Of a stretch of 64,000 nt of DNA, positions 37,635-45,202 are shown in pieces. A model generated the notes under the pieces. It did no database searches and was not told the origin of the DNA. It saw nothing but the letters and a program-made list of their open reading frames with translations. Every line of letters starts with the position of its first letter. The stretch's first letter is position 1. The position numbers and the translations under genes were made by a program. The DNA is from Shinella curvata (GTDB lineage Bacteria > Pseudomonadota > Alphaproteobacteria > Rhizobiales > Rhizobiaceae): NCBI RefSeq assembly GCF_022899935.1, contig NZ_JALJCJ010000007.1:186001-250000 (forward strand), in the 5' to 3' direction.

Positions 37635-38696
37635 TCAAGGCGTTACCGGCAGCGTCGAGCGGTTTTGCTCGCGCCATGTGGCCGGGCTTTGCCTGGTGAC
37701 CCGGCGGAACTCGCGATTGAAGTTCGATTTGGTCTGGAAGCCGGATTCGAGCATGGCCGCGGTGACGGACATGTCGGTTTCACGCAGCAGGCGGCAGGCC
37801 TCGGTAACGCGGAAATCGTTGATGTATTGCGAGACGTTCTTGCCGACGAGGCGGTTGATCGCGCCGGAAATCTGACGGGCCGGGACACCGGCCCGCCGGG
37901 CGAGGCGCGCCAGCGTCAGACTATCGTCGCAAAACAGTTTTTGCTCTTTCAGCAGCCGATCGACACGTTCGAGCACGTCGCGGTCCCGCGCGGTCGCGGC
38001 GGCGTCCTCTTCCGTTTCCTCCGAAGGCGCCGAGGGGGCATGGGCGCGCGCGGCCACCGTCGCAGTGAGGCCGACGAGAAGGGGGCCGAGCAGATTGGCA
38101 TTGCTGACGATGGCGGGCACGTTTTCCGCGTGCCCCCACTCGATCGCGAGCAGCACGGCGATGTCGAAGGCGGCGGACAGGCAGAGGGCGAAGGCGGCAA
38201 TCAGAAGAGCCCTGTGGGCGCCGGCGGCGCCATCGAGCCGGGCCGCGTCCAGCGCGTCGGGACCGGCATGGGCAAGCCGCAGGAGGATAACGGCATAGCC
38301 GACGAAAATCACGACCAGCGCGCCGTCAATGAGACCAGGCGCCAACACCAGAAGGGCGGCGATGGCCAGTGGCGGTACGATGTTCAGCCAGCGGATATCG
38401 GCCCGTTCACGATGAATGAGGCTCTGGAAGCTCGCCAGAGCCAGCGGCGGCAGGCTTCCCGCCAGCACGGGCAAGACAAACCGGATGGCGGTCACGTCGT
38501 AACCCCAGCGCAGGCCGACGGCGATCGACTGCAGGACGCAGAGCCCGATCAGCGCCAGGAACGGCCGGTTGCCGATCTCCCGGTGACGCAGCAGCGCGAT
38601 GAAGCGCAGGAAAAGCAGGAGGGCGATGACGAAAGGCAGGGGAATGAAGAGCACGGGGGAACACGGAAGAGATCGGTTGATGGTGACGCCTATCAT
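37635..38696 (-). CDS. membrane-anchored AraC family regulator
   Basis: A regulator with an unusual build: six to seven hydrophobic helices in the first ~215 residues, a charged Glu/Ala linker, then an AraC-type double helix-turn-helix (last ~105 residues, with LARRAGVPARQISGAINRLVGKNVSQYINDFRVTEACRLL and the closing FQTKSNFNREFRRVTRQSPATWRE). I use the ATG at 38696 (353 residues) because the alternative TTG at 38714 falls inside a direct-repeat operator. The membrane part resembles the sensor domains of other integral-membrane AraC proteins and may sense an envelope or extracellular signal. It is divergent from the secreted hydrolase gene, the likely target. Confidence 0.85.
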   Translation of the reverse strand: MIGVTINRSLPCSPVLFIPLPFVIALLLFLRFIALLRHREIGNRPFLALIGLCVLQSIAVGLRWGYDVTAIRFVLPVLAGSLPPLALASFQSLIHRERADIRWLNIVPPLAIAALLVLAPGLIDGALVVIFVGYAVILLRLAHAGPDALDAARLDGAAGAHRALLIAAFALCLSAAFDIAVLLAIEWGHAENVPAIVSNANLLGPLLVGLTATVAARAHAPSAPSEETEEDAAATARDRDVLERVDRLLKEQKLFCDDSLTLARLARRAGVPARQISGAINRLVGKNVSQYINDFRVTEACRLLRETDMSVTAAMLESGFQTKSNFNREFRRVTRQSPATWREQNRSTLPVTP

Positions 38697-38705
38697 GATC
38701 CGGAT

Positions 38706-38738
38706 CGCGATCAAGGGCGACCTCGAACGCGATCAAGG
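38706..38738. promoter_or_regulatory. paired direct repeats, likely AraC-type operator
   Basis: CGCGATCAAGG occurs at 38706-38716 and again at 38728-38738, 22 bases apart (two helical turns), in the divergent gap between the AraC gene and the hydrolase. Same-face direct repeats are the usual AraC-family site. Confidence 0.6.
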
Positions 38739-38799
38739 TCGCGGTGGCTGCCGATAGGAACGAGGATTTCCCGGTCAAATGCAACCGAACGAGGTTTCC

Positions 38800-39864
38800 A
38801 TGTTCATTCGTCGTCTGTTTTCCCTTCTTTTGCTCACCAGCGTGGCGGCGTCCGCCCAGGCTGGTGAGGTCGGCGTCCGCAGCCTCAGCGTGCCCGCCCC
38901 TGAACGCGGCCGGGATCTTGCCGTCACCGTCTGGTATCCAGCCGGTGGCGGCGGCGCGCCGACCATGATCGGCGACAACCAGCTGTTCAAGGGCGCCGCG
39001 GCGCGCGAAAATGCCCCTCTTGCGGCCGGCGCCTTCCCGCTCGTGCTGCTTTCCCACGGTTCAGGCGGGCGCGTGGAGGCGATGAGTTGGCTTGCGACGG
39101 CGCTTGCCGAAGCCGGCTTCATCGTTGCCGGACCAAACCATCCCGGCACGACGAGCGGCGATTCGACGCCGGCGGCAACGCCGCGGATCTGGGAGCGCAC
39201 CGCCGACCTCTCGGCGCTGATCGATCGCTTTTCAACCGATGCCGACTGGCGTGCGGCGGTGGACACTGCGCGGATCGGCGTCGTCGGCTTTTCGCTCGGC
39301 GGGGCGACGGCGATGGAAATCGCGGGTGCGCGCGCCGATCTCGAGGCCTATGCCCGCTATTGCGATGGCTACGCGAAGTGGGATTGCGCGTGGTTCGCCG
39401 GCGGCCGGGGTTATGTCGGTGACGCGCCGGTCAAGGTGGAGAAGGTCGATCTGCGCAAACTCGACAAGGCACGCTTCGAACAGTCGAACCGCGATCCGCG
39501 TGTACGCTCGGTGGTGGCCGTCGATCCCGGATTGGCGCAGGCCTACATCGCCGACAGCCTGAAGGCGATCGACATTCCACTTGCCTTCATCAATCTCGGC
39601 AACCCCGGCACGATCCCCGAAGCGGTGATTTCGGACCGGCTCGCGGCACTCGTTCCCCAGGCGACCTACGCGGCGGTGGCGGAGGCCGGGCATTTCAGTT
39701 TCCTGCCCGAATGCAAGGAAGGCAGTACGGAGTTGCTGAAATCGTTCGGCGAAGTCGACCCGATCTGCGAGGATCCCGGCAGGCGCCCACGCGGCGATAT
39801 CCATGCCGAACTGAAACGGCTGATCGTCGAGGCGCTGGAGCGCAGCCTCAGGGCATCGTTCTGA
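38800..39864 (+). CDS. secreted alpha/beta hydrolase (dienelactone hydrolase-like)
   Basis: Predicted periplasmic serine hydrolase of 354 residues. The ATG at 38800 follows GAGG at 38791-38794 and opens a signal peptide (MFIRRLFSLLLLTSVAASAQAG). The nucleophile elbow is GFSLGG near residue 165; HGSGG near 83 is the oxyanion region, and AEAGHFSFLPEC near 300 provides the His. The fold resembles platelet-activating-factor acetylhydrolase/dienelactone hydrolases, which cut small esters. Two cysteine pairs in the insertion (YCDGYAKWDCAWF) may form disulfides. It is probably controlled by the divergent AraC protein. Confidence 0.85.
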   Translation: MFIRRLFSLLLLTSVAASAQAGEVGVRSLSVPAPERGRDLAVTVWYPAGGGGAPTMIGDNQLFKGAAARENAPLAAGAFPLVLLSHGSGGRVEAMSWLATALAEAGFIVAGPNHPGTTSGDSTPAATPRIWERTADLSALIDRFSTDADWRAAVDTARIGVVGFSLGGATAMEIAGARADLEAYARYCDGYAKWDCAWFAGGRGYVGDAPVKVEKVDLRKLDKARFEQSNRDPRVRSVVAVDPGLAQAYIADSLKAIDIPLAFINLGNPGTIPEAVISDRLAALVPQATYAAVAEAGHFSFLPECKEGSTELLKSFGEVDPICEDPGRRPRGDIHAELKRLIVEALERSLRASF

Positions 39865-39872
39865 TCGTCATA

Positions 39873-39914
39873 GGAAAAAGGCCCGGCGGCCGGTTCCGGT
39901 CCGCCGGGCCTTTC
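39873..39914. terminator. bidirectional terminator, hydrolase / chemoreceptor
   Basis: AAAAAGGCCCGGCGG pairs with CCGCCGGGCCTTT around an 11-base loop, giving U-runs on both strands between the convergent genes. Confidence 0.93.
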
Positions 39915-39934
39915 AGGTGCCGTGTGGCTCTGTC

Positions 39935-41839
39935 TCAGGCGGCCCGGCGCTGGGGCACGCCATGGCCGCGGCCATCTGCAATGTGGAACTGCGAGAGGGC
40001 CGTCTGAAGGTGAGCCGCCTCGCTGGCGAGAACCTGGCTGGCGGCAGTGGTTTCCTCGACCATGGCGGCATTCTGCTGGGTCATCTGGTCCATCTGGTTG
40101 ACGGCCGTGTTGATTTCGCCGAGCGCCGCGGATTGTTCCTGCGCAGCGCGGGTGATCGAGACAACGTGGTCGTTGACGCGATTGACAAGATCCTTGATCT
40201 GCGAAAGCACGTCGCCGGTCGACAGAACAAGCGCGACGCCACCCTTCACCTCGCCGGCCGAGGCGTTGATCAGCGTCTTGATCTCCTTGGCGGCATTGGC
40301 CGAGCGCTGGGCGAGCTCGCGCACTTCCTGGGCGACGACGGCAAAACCACGGCCGGCTTCGCCGGCGCGGGCGGCCTCGACACCGGCATTGAGCGCAAGA
40401 AGGTTCGTCTGGAAGGCGATCTCGTCGATCACCCCGATGATCTGGCTGATCCTGTGCGAAGACTGCTCGATGCGGCCCATGGCATCGATGGCGCTTTTGA
40501 CGATATCACCGGACGTCTCGGCACTTTCCTTGGTCGCGCGCACGATGTCGGAGGCTTCGATCGCCCGCGTCGTCGAGGCTTTGACTGTGGTGGTGATTTC
40601 CTCGAGCGCAGCAGCCGTCTCTTCCAGCGAGGCGGCCTGCTGTTCCGTGCGGTGCGCGAGCTGATCGGCGGCAGCCGACAGTTCGCGGGAATTGCCGGTG
40701 ATCGTGCCGGCGGTGGCGAGGATGCCGCCCATCGTGCTGCGCAGCGTCAGCATGGCGCCGTTCACATTGGCCTGAAGCTCGGCGAAATCGCCCTGGAAAT
40801 GACCCGTCATCTCCTGCGTGAGATCGGCATGCGAGAGCGAGGCGATAACACGACGCACTTCGCTGACGCCGCGGTCGACATTCTGCACCAGTTCGTTGAC
40901 GCCGGTCGCAAAACGACGAAGGTCCTCGTCCTCATAGGCCTTGGTGATGCGGCGTGAGAAATCGCCGGCGGCGGCGGCGGCGACGATCGTCGCTATGTTC
41001 GATTGCAGGTCCTTGCTCTGCGCCTGAAGTGCTGCTTCCTGCGCTTCCATCTCGCGCATCTGCATCTCGTTGGCGCGGAAGACGTCGAGTGTGCGGGCCA
41101 TGGCGCCGATCTCGTCCTTGCGCTCGGTGCAAGGGATCGTGTCGTCGAGCTTGCCACTGGCAAGATTGGACATGACGCCGGTGAGAAGCTGGATCGGGCG
41201 AACAATGCCCTTGCGGGCGAAAACCATGCTGAGCAGCATGCCGGCGACGATGCACACGAAGGCGGTGGCAAGCAGCAGGACCTGCGTCGTCGTCGAGCGG
41301 GAGATGGCGGTGGCGCGCGATTGCGAGAGCGTTTCCGCCGAATAGGTTGTGTATTCCTTGAGCGCCGCAGTCACGGCTTTCTGGCCTTCCAGCGCCTTGT
41401 CGAGAGCGGCGAGAATGGCAGCGCGGTCATCGCCTTTTTCTGCGGCGACGGCAACCATGGCGCGGATCTGGTCGAAATAGGGCGTCATGGCCGCCCGCAC
41501 GCCGTCGAGCAGCTTCTGCTCGCTGGCGTCGGCCGTAGAGGCGATCTTCGGCAAGCGATCCAGCATCTCCCCGGAGCGCTTGTCGGTCTCGGCGGCGAAA
41601 TCGGCGGCCTTTTCCGGCGCGAGCGCCAGCTGGTAGGTCATGCGGCTGATGGCAATGACGTCGATGCGCAGGTCCATGGCCTCGCGGGCCACCTCTTCGC
41701 GTGCGCCGGTATCCTGAAGCGCGGCGCCGAGCGAGGTCAGGCCGCGGCTGCCGACGGTGGCGATCGTCCCGGCGGCAAGACCCATCAGAAGCACCAGAAG
41801 GCCGACCTTCCGGGAAATGGAGAGATCCGAGATTTTCAT
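39935..41839 (-). CDS. methyl-accepting chemotaxis protein
   Basis: Transmembrane chemoreceptor of 634 residues, starting at the ATG at 41839 (MKISDLSISRKVGLLVLLMG). It has TM1 at 10-32, a periplasmic four-helix-bundle-type sensor (about 33-190), TM2 at about 195-215, HAMP plus a second HAMP-like stretch (to about 370), and a long signalling coiled coil. The hairpin tip EIAFQTNLLALNAGVEAARAGEAGRGFAVVA is canonical. No C-terminal NWETF-type CheR tether is seen; the end is QRRAA. No che genes are adjacent, so it is an orphan receptor. The ligand is unknown. Confidence 0.94.
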   Translation of the reverse strand: MKISDLSISRKVGLLVLLMGLAAGTIATVGSRGLTSLGAALQDTGAREEVAREAMDLRIDVIAISRMTYQLALAPEKAADFAAETDKRSGEMLDRLPKIASTADASEQKLLDGVRAAMTPYFDQIRAMVAVAAEKGDDRAAILAALDKALEGQKAVTAALKEYTTYSAETLSQSRATAISRSTTTQVLLLATAFVCIVAGMLLSMVFARKGIVRPIQLLTGVMSNLASGKLDDTIPCTERKDEIGAMARTLDVFRANEMQMREMEAQEAALQAQSKDLQSNIATIVAAAAAGDFSRRITKAYEDEDLRRFATGVNELVQNVDRGVSEVRRVIASLSHADLTQEMTGHFQGDFAELQANVNGAMLTLRSTMGGILATAGTITGNSRELSAAADQLAHRTEQQAASLEETAAALEEITTTVKASTTRAIEASDIVRATKESAETSGDIVKSAIDAMGRIEQSSHRISQIIGVIDEIAFQTNLLALNAGVEAARAGEAGRGFAVVAQEVRELAQRSANAAKEIKTLINASAGEVKGGVALVLSTGDVLSQIKDLVNRVNDHVVSITRAAQEQSAALGEINTAVNQMDQMTQQNAAMVEETTAASQVLASEAAHLQTALSQFHIADGRGHGVPQRRAA

Positions 41840-41981
41840 GGACTGAGGTCCCCTGGGGCGACCGGCGCTATCCTGGCGCGCGTCTCCCGGCACAACCCGG
41901 TATCATTCCAGGTCCATGCCGTCCTTGTGCGGGACAAAGGTTTCGATTGTGTTGCGCTGCAGCAATCGCCTTTCCGAAGGA

Positions 41982-42998
41982 TCAGTCCTTCTGGAAGACG
42001 TAGTCCGTCTCCTGTCGCAGCGTTTCACCGGGACGCAGGATCGCGTTCGGGAAATCGGCGTGGTTGACGGCATCCGGCCAGATCTGCGTTTCCAGGCAGA
42101 AGCCGGCGAAAGCACCGTAGTGTCGGTCTTCAAGGCCCGGAACGGACGTATCCACCTTCGAACCGGTATAGAGCTGCACGCCCGGCTCGGTGGTCAGCAC
42201 GGTGAGCGAAACGCCCGAGAGCGGACTGCGGACCTCCGCGACGCGGCGCTTGGTCACCCGCTCCGACGACAGGCAGAAATTGTGGTCGAAGGCAACGCCG
42301 CCCTCTTCCGTCTGGCGGGCAAGCGGAGTCCATTCCCTGAGATCGAAGGGCGTGCCGGCAACGGAGCGGATTTCACCGGTCGGAATGAGGTTTTCGTCGA
42401 CGGGCAGGTAATGTTCTGCAGCCAGACGGATCTCGTGGCCCAGCGCATCCGCACCGTCATCGAGGATGAAATAGCTGTGCTGGCAGAGATTGACCGGTGT
42501 GGGCGCGTCGGTGACAGCCTCATAGACGACGGAGAGCACACCGTCGCCCGGCAGACGATAGGTACAGGTGATCGCGCAATTGCCGGGATAGCCGGCGCGG
42601 CCGTTGGGATCGCTTACGACAAGTGTAACGAAGTCACTGCCCTTTTCGGCAATGCGCCAATTCTGCCGGCCCGTGCCGTCGCTTCCGCCGTGCAGATGGC
42701 CGATGCCTCGTTCATTGCATTCGAGCTGGTAGCCGGTACCGTCAATGGCAAAACGGCCGCCGCCGATACGGTTGGCGCAGCGGCCGGGCGTCGCGCCGAA
42801 ATAGGGGGAATGATCGAGATAGGCGGAAAAATCCTTAAAGCCGAGAACGAGCGGCGCATCGTGGCCATCGAGCCGGAGATCCTGGATGACGGCGCCCCAG
42901 GTCAAAACATGGGCCGTCAGTCCGCCGCCGGAAATCGTGATGCGCTCCACCACTTCACCAGAAGCCAACCGACCGAAGATATGCTGTTCCTGCCCCAC
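41982..42998 (-). CDS. aldose 1-epimerase (galactose mutarotase)
   Basis: Mutarotase family enzyme of 338 residues. I place the start at GTG 42998, which has GGAGGAGA seven bases upstream; the frame extends 13 codons further without a site. Motifs are GAVIQDLRLDG, the sugar-binding stretch GATPGRCANRIGGGRF, CNERGIGHLHGG with the catalytic base-acid region, NLCQHSYF with its catalytic His near 180, and the C-terminal FAGFCLETQIWPDAVNH with the conserved Glu. It interconverts sugar anomers. No sugar operon is next to it. Confidence 0.9.
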   Translation of the reverse strand: MGQEQHIFGRLASGEVVERITISGGGLTAHVLTWGAVIQDLRLDGHDAPLVLGFKDFSAYLDHSPYFGATPGRCANRIGGGRFAIDGTGYQLECNERGIGHLHGGSDGTGRQNWRIAEKGSDFVTLVVSDPNGRAGYPGNCAITCTYRLPGDGVLSVVYEAVTDAPTPVNLCQHSYFILDDGADALGHEIRLAAEHYLPVDENLIPTGEIRSVAGTPFDLREWTPLARQTEEGGVAFDHNFCLSSERVTKRRVAEVRSPLSGVSLTVLTTEPGVQLYTGSKVDTSVPGLEDRHYGAFAGFCLETQIWPDAVNHADFPNAILRPGETLRQETDYVFQKD

Positions 42999-43091
42999 GC
43001 TCGCGTCTCCTCCACCGGTCGTTTCACAACGCGGCAACCTGCTTCAATTCCCTGTCGGCTGCAACCGAAAAGTCATACTTTTAAGAACCCA

Positions 43092-43544
43092 TCAGATGTT
43101 CTTCTGGTAGACGATGAAGGGCGTCTTGTCGGCGATCCGATCATAGAGCCTGCGCGCAGTGGCGTTGAACTCCTGCGTCATCCAGTAGACTTCGGGTGAC
43201 CCCGCCTCCGTCGCCTTGGCGTAGACGCCTTCGATCAGCGCCCGACCGATGCCGCTGCCGCGCACGTCGGGATCGGCAAAGAGATCCTGCAGGTAGCAGA
43301 CATTGCCGATCGTCCAGCACGAGCGATGGAAGAGATAGTGCGCCAGACCGACGGGCTTGCCGTCCAGCGTGGCGATGAGGCCGCGATATTCGCCGTCGGA
43401 GACCTCGCCCGTCAGGCGGGCGAAGGTCGTGGCAAAAATCTCTTCCGGCAAGACCGTCTCGTAGAAGGCGAGATAGGCCGTCCACAGACGGCGCCATTCG
43501 CCTTCATCATCCTTGTGCAGCGGGCGAATGATGACGCGGTTCAT
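43092..43544 (-). CDS. GNAT family N-acetyltransferase
   Basis: Acetyltransferase of 150 residues with the acetyl-CoA pyrophosphate-binding motif [14 protein letters not shown] (about 94-107) and the preceding strand [12 protein letters not shown]. Its start overlaps the metA stop by four bases, so it is translated with metA and would share the SAM-II control. The substrate is unknown; coupling to metA hints at an amine or amino-acid acceptor, but that is inference. Confidence 0.88.
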   Translation of the reverse strand: MNRVIIRPLHKDDEGEWRRLWTAYLAFYETVLPEEIFATTFARLTGEVSDGEYRGLIATLDGKPVGLAHYLFHRSCWTIGNVCYLQDLFADPDVRGSGIGRALIEGVYAKATEAGSPEVYWMTQEFNATARRLYDRIADKTPFIVYQKNI

Positions 43545-44470
43545 GAACTGGCTCCCGTTCCGATCTTGTCGAGGTCATATGGCGTGGTCTGGTAGATTTC
43601 GTTGATCCAATTGCCGAAGAGCAGATGCGCATGGCCGCGCCAGCGGTTCTGCGGCGGCAGTGCCGGGTCGTTGTGGGGGAAATAGTTCTTCGGCATCTTG
43701 ATCGGCACGCCAGCCGAGACGTCGCGGAAATATTCGTCGGCCAGCGAGGTCGAATCATATTCGACATGGTTGAAGATGTAGAGCCGGTTACCCGCCTTTT
43801 CCTGCACGAGGCAGACGCCCGTCTCGTCGGAATCGAGAAGGACGTCGAGATCCTGCACGGCGCGGATATCCTCCGGACGGATTTCCGTCCAGCGCGACAC
43901 GGGCACTTCGAAATCGTCGGAGAAGCCGTTCAGATAGACCGATGACGGATTGCGGTTATGGTGACGGTAGACGCCAAAAGCCTTCTCGTCGAGAATGCGC
44001 TTCGGCACGCCATGGAAGTGATAGATCGCCGCCATCGCGCCCCAGCAGACATTCAGCGTGGAATGCACATTGGTCTCAGTCCAGTCGAGAATCTGCTTCA
44101 TCTCGTTCCAGTAGGTGACGTCCTCATAGTCGAGGGTTTCCACCGGGGCGCCGGTGATGATGAAGCCGTCGAACTTGCGGTGTTTCACCTCCTCCCACGT
44201 ATCGTAGAAGGCGAGCAGGTGCTCTTCCGAGGTGTTTTTCGCACGGTGACCGCCGACGCGCACCAGCGACAGCTCCACTTGCAGGGGCGAGGCGCCGACG
44301 AGGCGCGCCATCTGAACTTCCGTTTTGATCTTGTTCGGCATGAGGTTGAGCAGCCCGATCTGCAACGGACGAATATCCTGCCGGATCGCCATCGTTTCGG
44401 TCATCACCCGGACACCCTCGTGAACGAGGGTTTCGAAGGCGGGGAGCGTATCGGGAATCTTGATGGGCAT
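43541..44470 (-). CDS. metA: homoserine O-acetyltransferase, MetA family
   Basis: First committed enzyme of methionine synthesis, 309 residues. The catalytic triad of the MetA fold is complete: Cys142 (NVCWGAMAA), His235 and Glu237 (FNHVEYD). Residue 111 is Glu (GAPVETLDY), the state known to select acetyl-CoA; the succinyl-using E. coli enzyme has Gly there. So despite the usual succinyltransferase annotation the product is most likely O-acetylhomoserine. A SAM-II riboswitch and a terminator precede it, and a GNAT gene overlaps its end. Confidence 0.93.
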   Translation of the reverse strand: MPIKIPDTLPAFETLVHEGVRVMTETMAIRQDIRPLQIGLLNLMPNKIKTEVQMARLVGASPLQVELSLVRVGGHRAKNTSEEHLLAFYDTWEEVKHRKFDGFIITGAPVETLDYEDVTYWNEMKQILDWTETNVHSTLNVCWGAMAAIYHFHGVPKRILDEKAFGVYRHHNRNPSSVYLNGFSDDFEVPVSRWTEIRPEDIRAVQDLDVLLDSDETGVCLVQEKAGNRLYIFNHVEYDSTSLADEYFRDVSAGVPIKMPKNYFPHNDPALPPQNRWRGHAHLLFGNWINEIYQTTPYDLDKIGTGASS

Positions 44471-44486
44471 GTCTCAACTCGATCCA

Positions 44487-44521
44487 AAACAAAAACCGGC
44501 CGCAACGACGTCGCAACCGGT
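44487..44521 (-). terminator. attenuator terminator between SAM-II and metA
   Basis: On the minus strand ACCGGTTGCGAC pairs with GTTGCGGCCGGT (three G.T pairs) around GTC, then TTTTTGTTTT. It ends about 16 bases before the metA ATG, so it can only serve as a 5' attenuator. Confidence 0.85.
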
Positions 44522-44546
44522 CCACGTAAGGGTCTTCCTCGCGCGG

Positions 44547-44600
44547 CCCTTTAGCGACTTGTTTAACGTGGCTGCAAGCCGGCCGGCCAAATCACCACGA
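44547..44600 (-). promoter_or_regulatory. SAM-II riboswitch
   Basis: Reading the minus strand, the element begins CGTGGTGATTTG, continues with TTGCAGCCACGTTAAA and ends with GCTAAAGGG. That is the SAM-II (metA) consensus: CGTGG pairs with CCACG, and the 3' GCTAAAGGG supplies the pseudoknot strand. High SAM would stabilise the pseudoknot and repress metA and the coupled GNAT gene, here probably through the following terminator. Confidence 0.93.
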
Positions 44601-44607
44601 GGAATTT

Positions 44608-44635
44608 AAATAGCGCCACTCAGCCTGCGAATCAA
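44608..44635 (-). promoter_or_regulatory. metA promoter
   Basis: On the minus strand TTGATT (44635-44630), a 16-base spacer and CTATTT (44613-44608) put the transcript start near 44600, exactly at the 5' end of the riboswitch. Confidence 0.65.
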
Positions 44636-44643
44636 TCCATGCA

Positions 44644-44678
44644 CCGAGGCCCGGATGCGGCGGGCATCCGGGCCTCGG
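44644..44678 (-). terminator. hairpin after the Tyr-rich peptide gene
   Basis: CCGAGGCCCGGATGC and GCATCCGGGCCTCGG form a perfect 15-base-pair stem around five bases. No T-run follows on either strand, so it may be an RNA-stabilising hairpin as much as a terminator. Confidence 0.6.
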
Positions 44679-44699
44679 TCAGAAATCTCGCCGAAGGGC

Positions 44700-44960
44700 T
44701 CAGTAGTAACCGAACGAGAATCTGTAGCCGTTTTGGCTGTTGTAACCGTAGCTGCCGCCGTAGTGCTTCTTGTAGCCATGGTGCTTCTTGTAGCCGTAGT
44801 GGCCACCATAGTGCTTCTTGTAGCCCGAATGCTTCTTGTAGCCATGATGCTTGTGACCGTAGCCGTGGCTCTTGTAGCCATAGTAGCCGGCATAGGACGG
44901 AGCGGCGAAGGACACCGCAGCGACAGCGGCGACGACGGCGGAAATGATGAACTTGCGCAT
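44700..44960 (-). CDS. small secreted Gly/Tyr/His/Lys-rich repeat protein
   Basis: 86 residues: a signal peptide (MRKFIISAVVAAVAAVSFA, cleaved after SYA), then about 62 residues made almost only of Gly, Tyr, His, Lys and Ser. The unit GYKKH recurs four times, with related GYKSHGYGHKHH and a C-terminal GYRFSFGYY. AGGAGAG precedes the ATG. It has no cysteine. Low-complexity periplasmic proteins of this kind are seen in rhizobia without known function; metal binding (many His) or tyrosine cross-linking are possibilities, not evidence. It is monocistronic. Confidence 0.8.
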   Translation of the reverse strand: MRKFIISAVVAAVAAVSFAAPSYAGYYGYKSHGYGHKHHGYKKHSGYKKHYGGHYGYKKHHGYKKHYGGSYGYNSQNGYRFSFGYY

Positions 44961-45089
44961 AGGACTCTCCTGATCTCTTTCGGGTTGCAGGATGAGCGCC
45001 TCTCATCCAATGACCCGACTATCCCATGGCCTCATCTTCCGCGCTGTTTCGGATGGAACAGGGGGTTCATGCGCCTGCATTCTACCCCT

Positions 45090-45180
45090 CCTCCGTCATG
45101 CTCGGGCTTGACCCGAGCATCCACCCTCTGCAGTTGCCGCATGGATCCTCGGCTCAAGGCCGAGGATGACGAAAGAGAGG
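45090..45180. repeat. dispersed palindromic repeat, copy 2
   Basis: TGCTCGGG-CTTGA-CCCGAGCA (45099-45119) and ATCCTCGGC-TCAAG-GCCGAGGAT (45145-45167), in the same order and nearly the same spacing as the copy at 11.1 kb; the bases between the two palindromes differ. Confidence 0.85.
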
Positions 45181-45202
45181 GAAGCGCGTGTTTCGGGCCT
45201 GC

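Noticed and set aside
44700-44960. Repeats in the Tyr-rich gene as a CRISPR array
   Set aside because: The repeats are in frame, degenerate and encode GYKKH units; there are no regular spacers and no cas genes.
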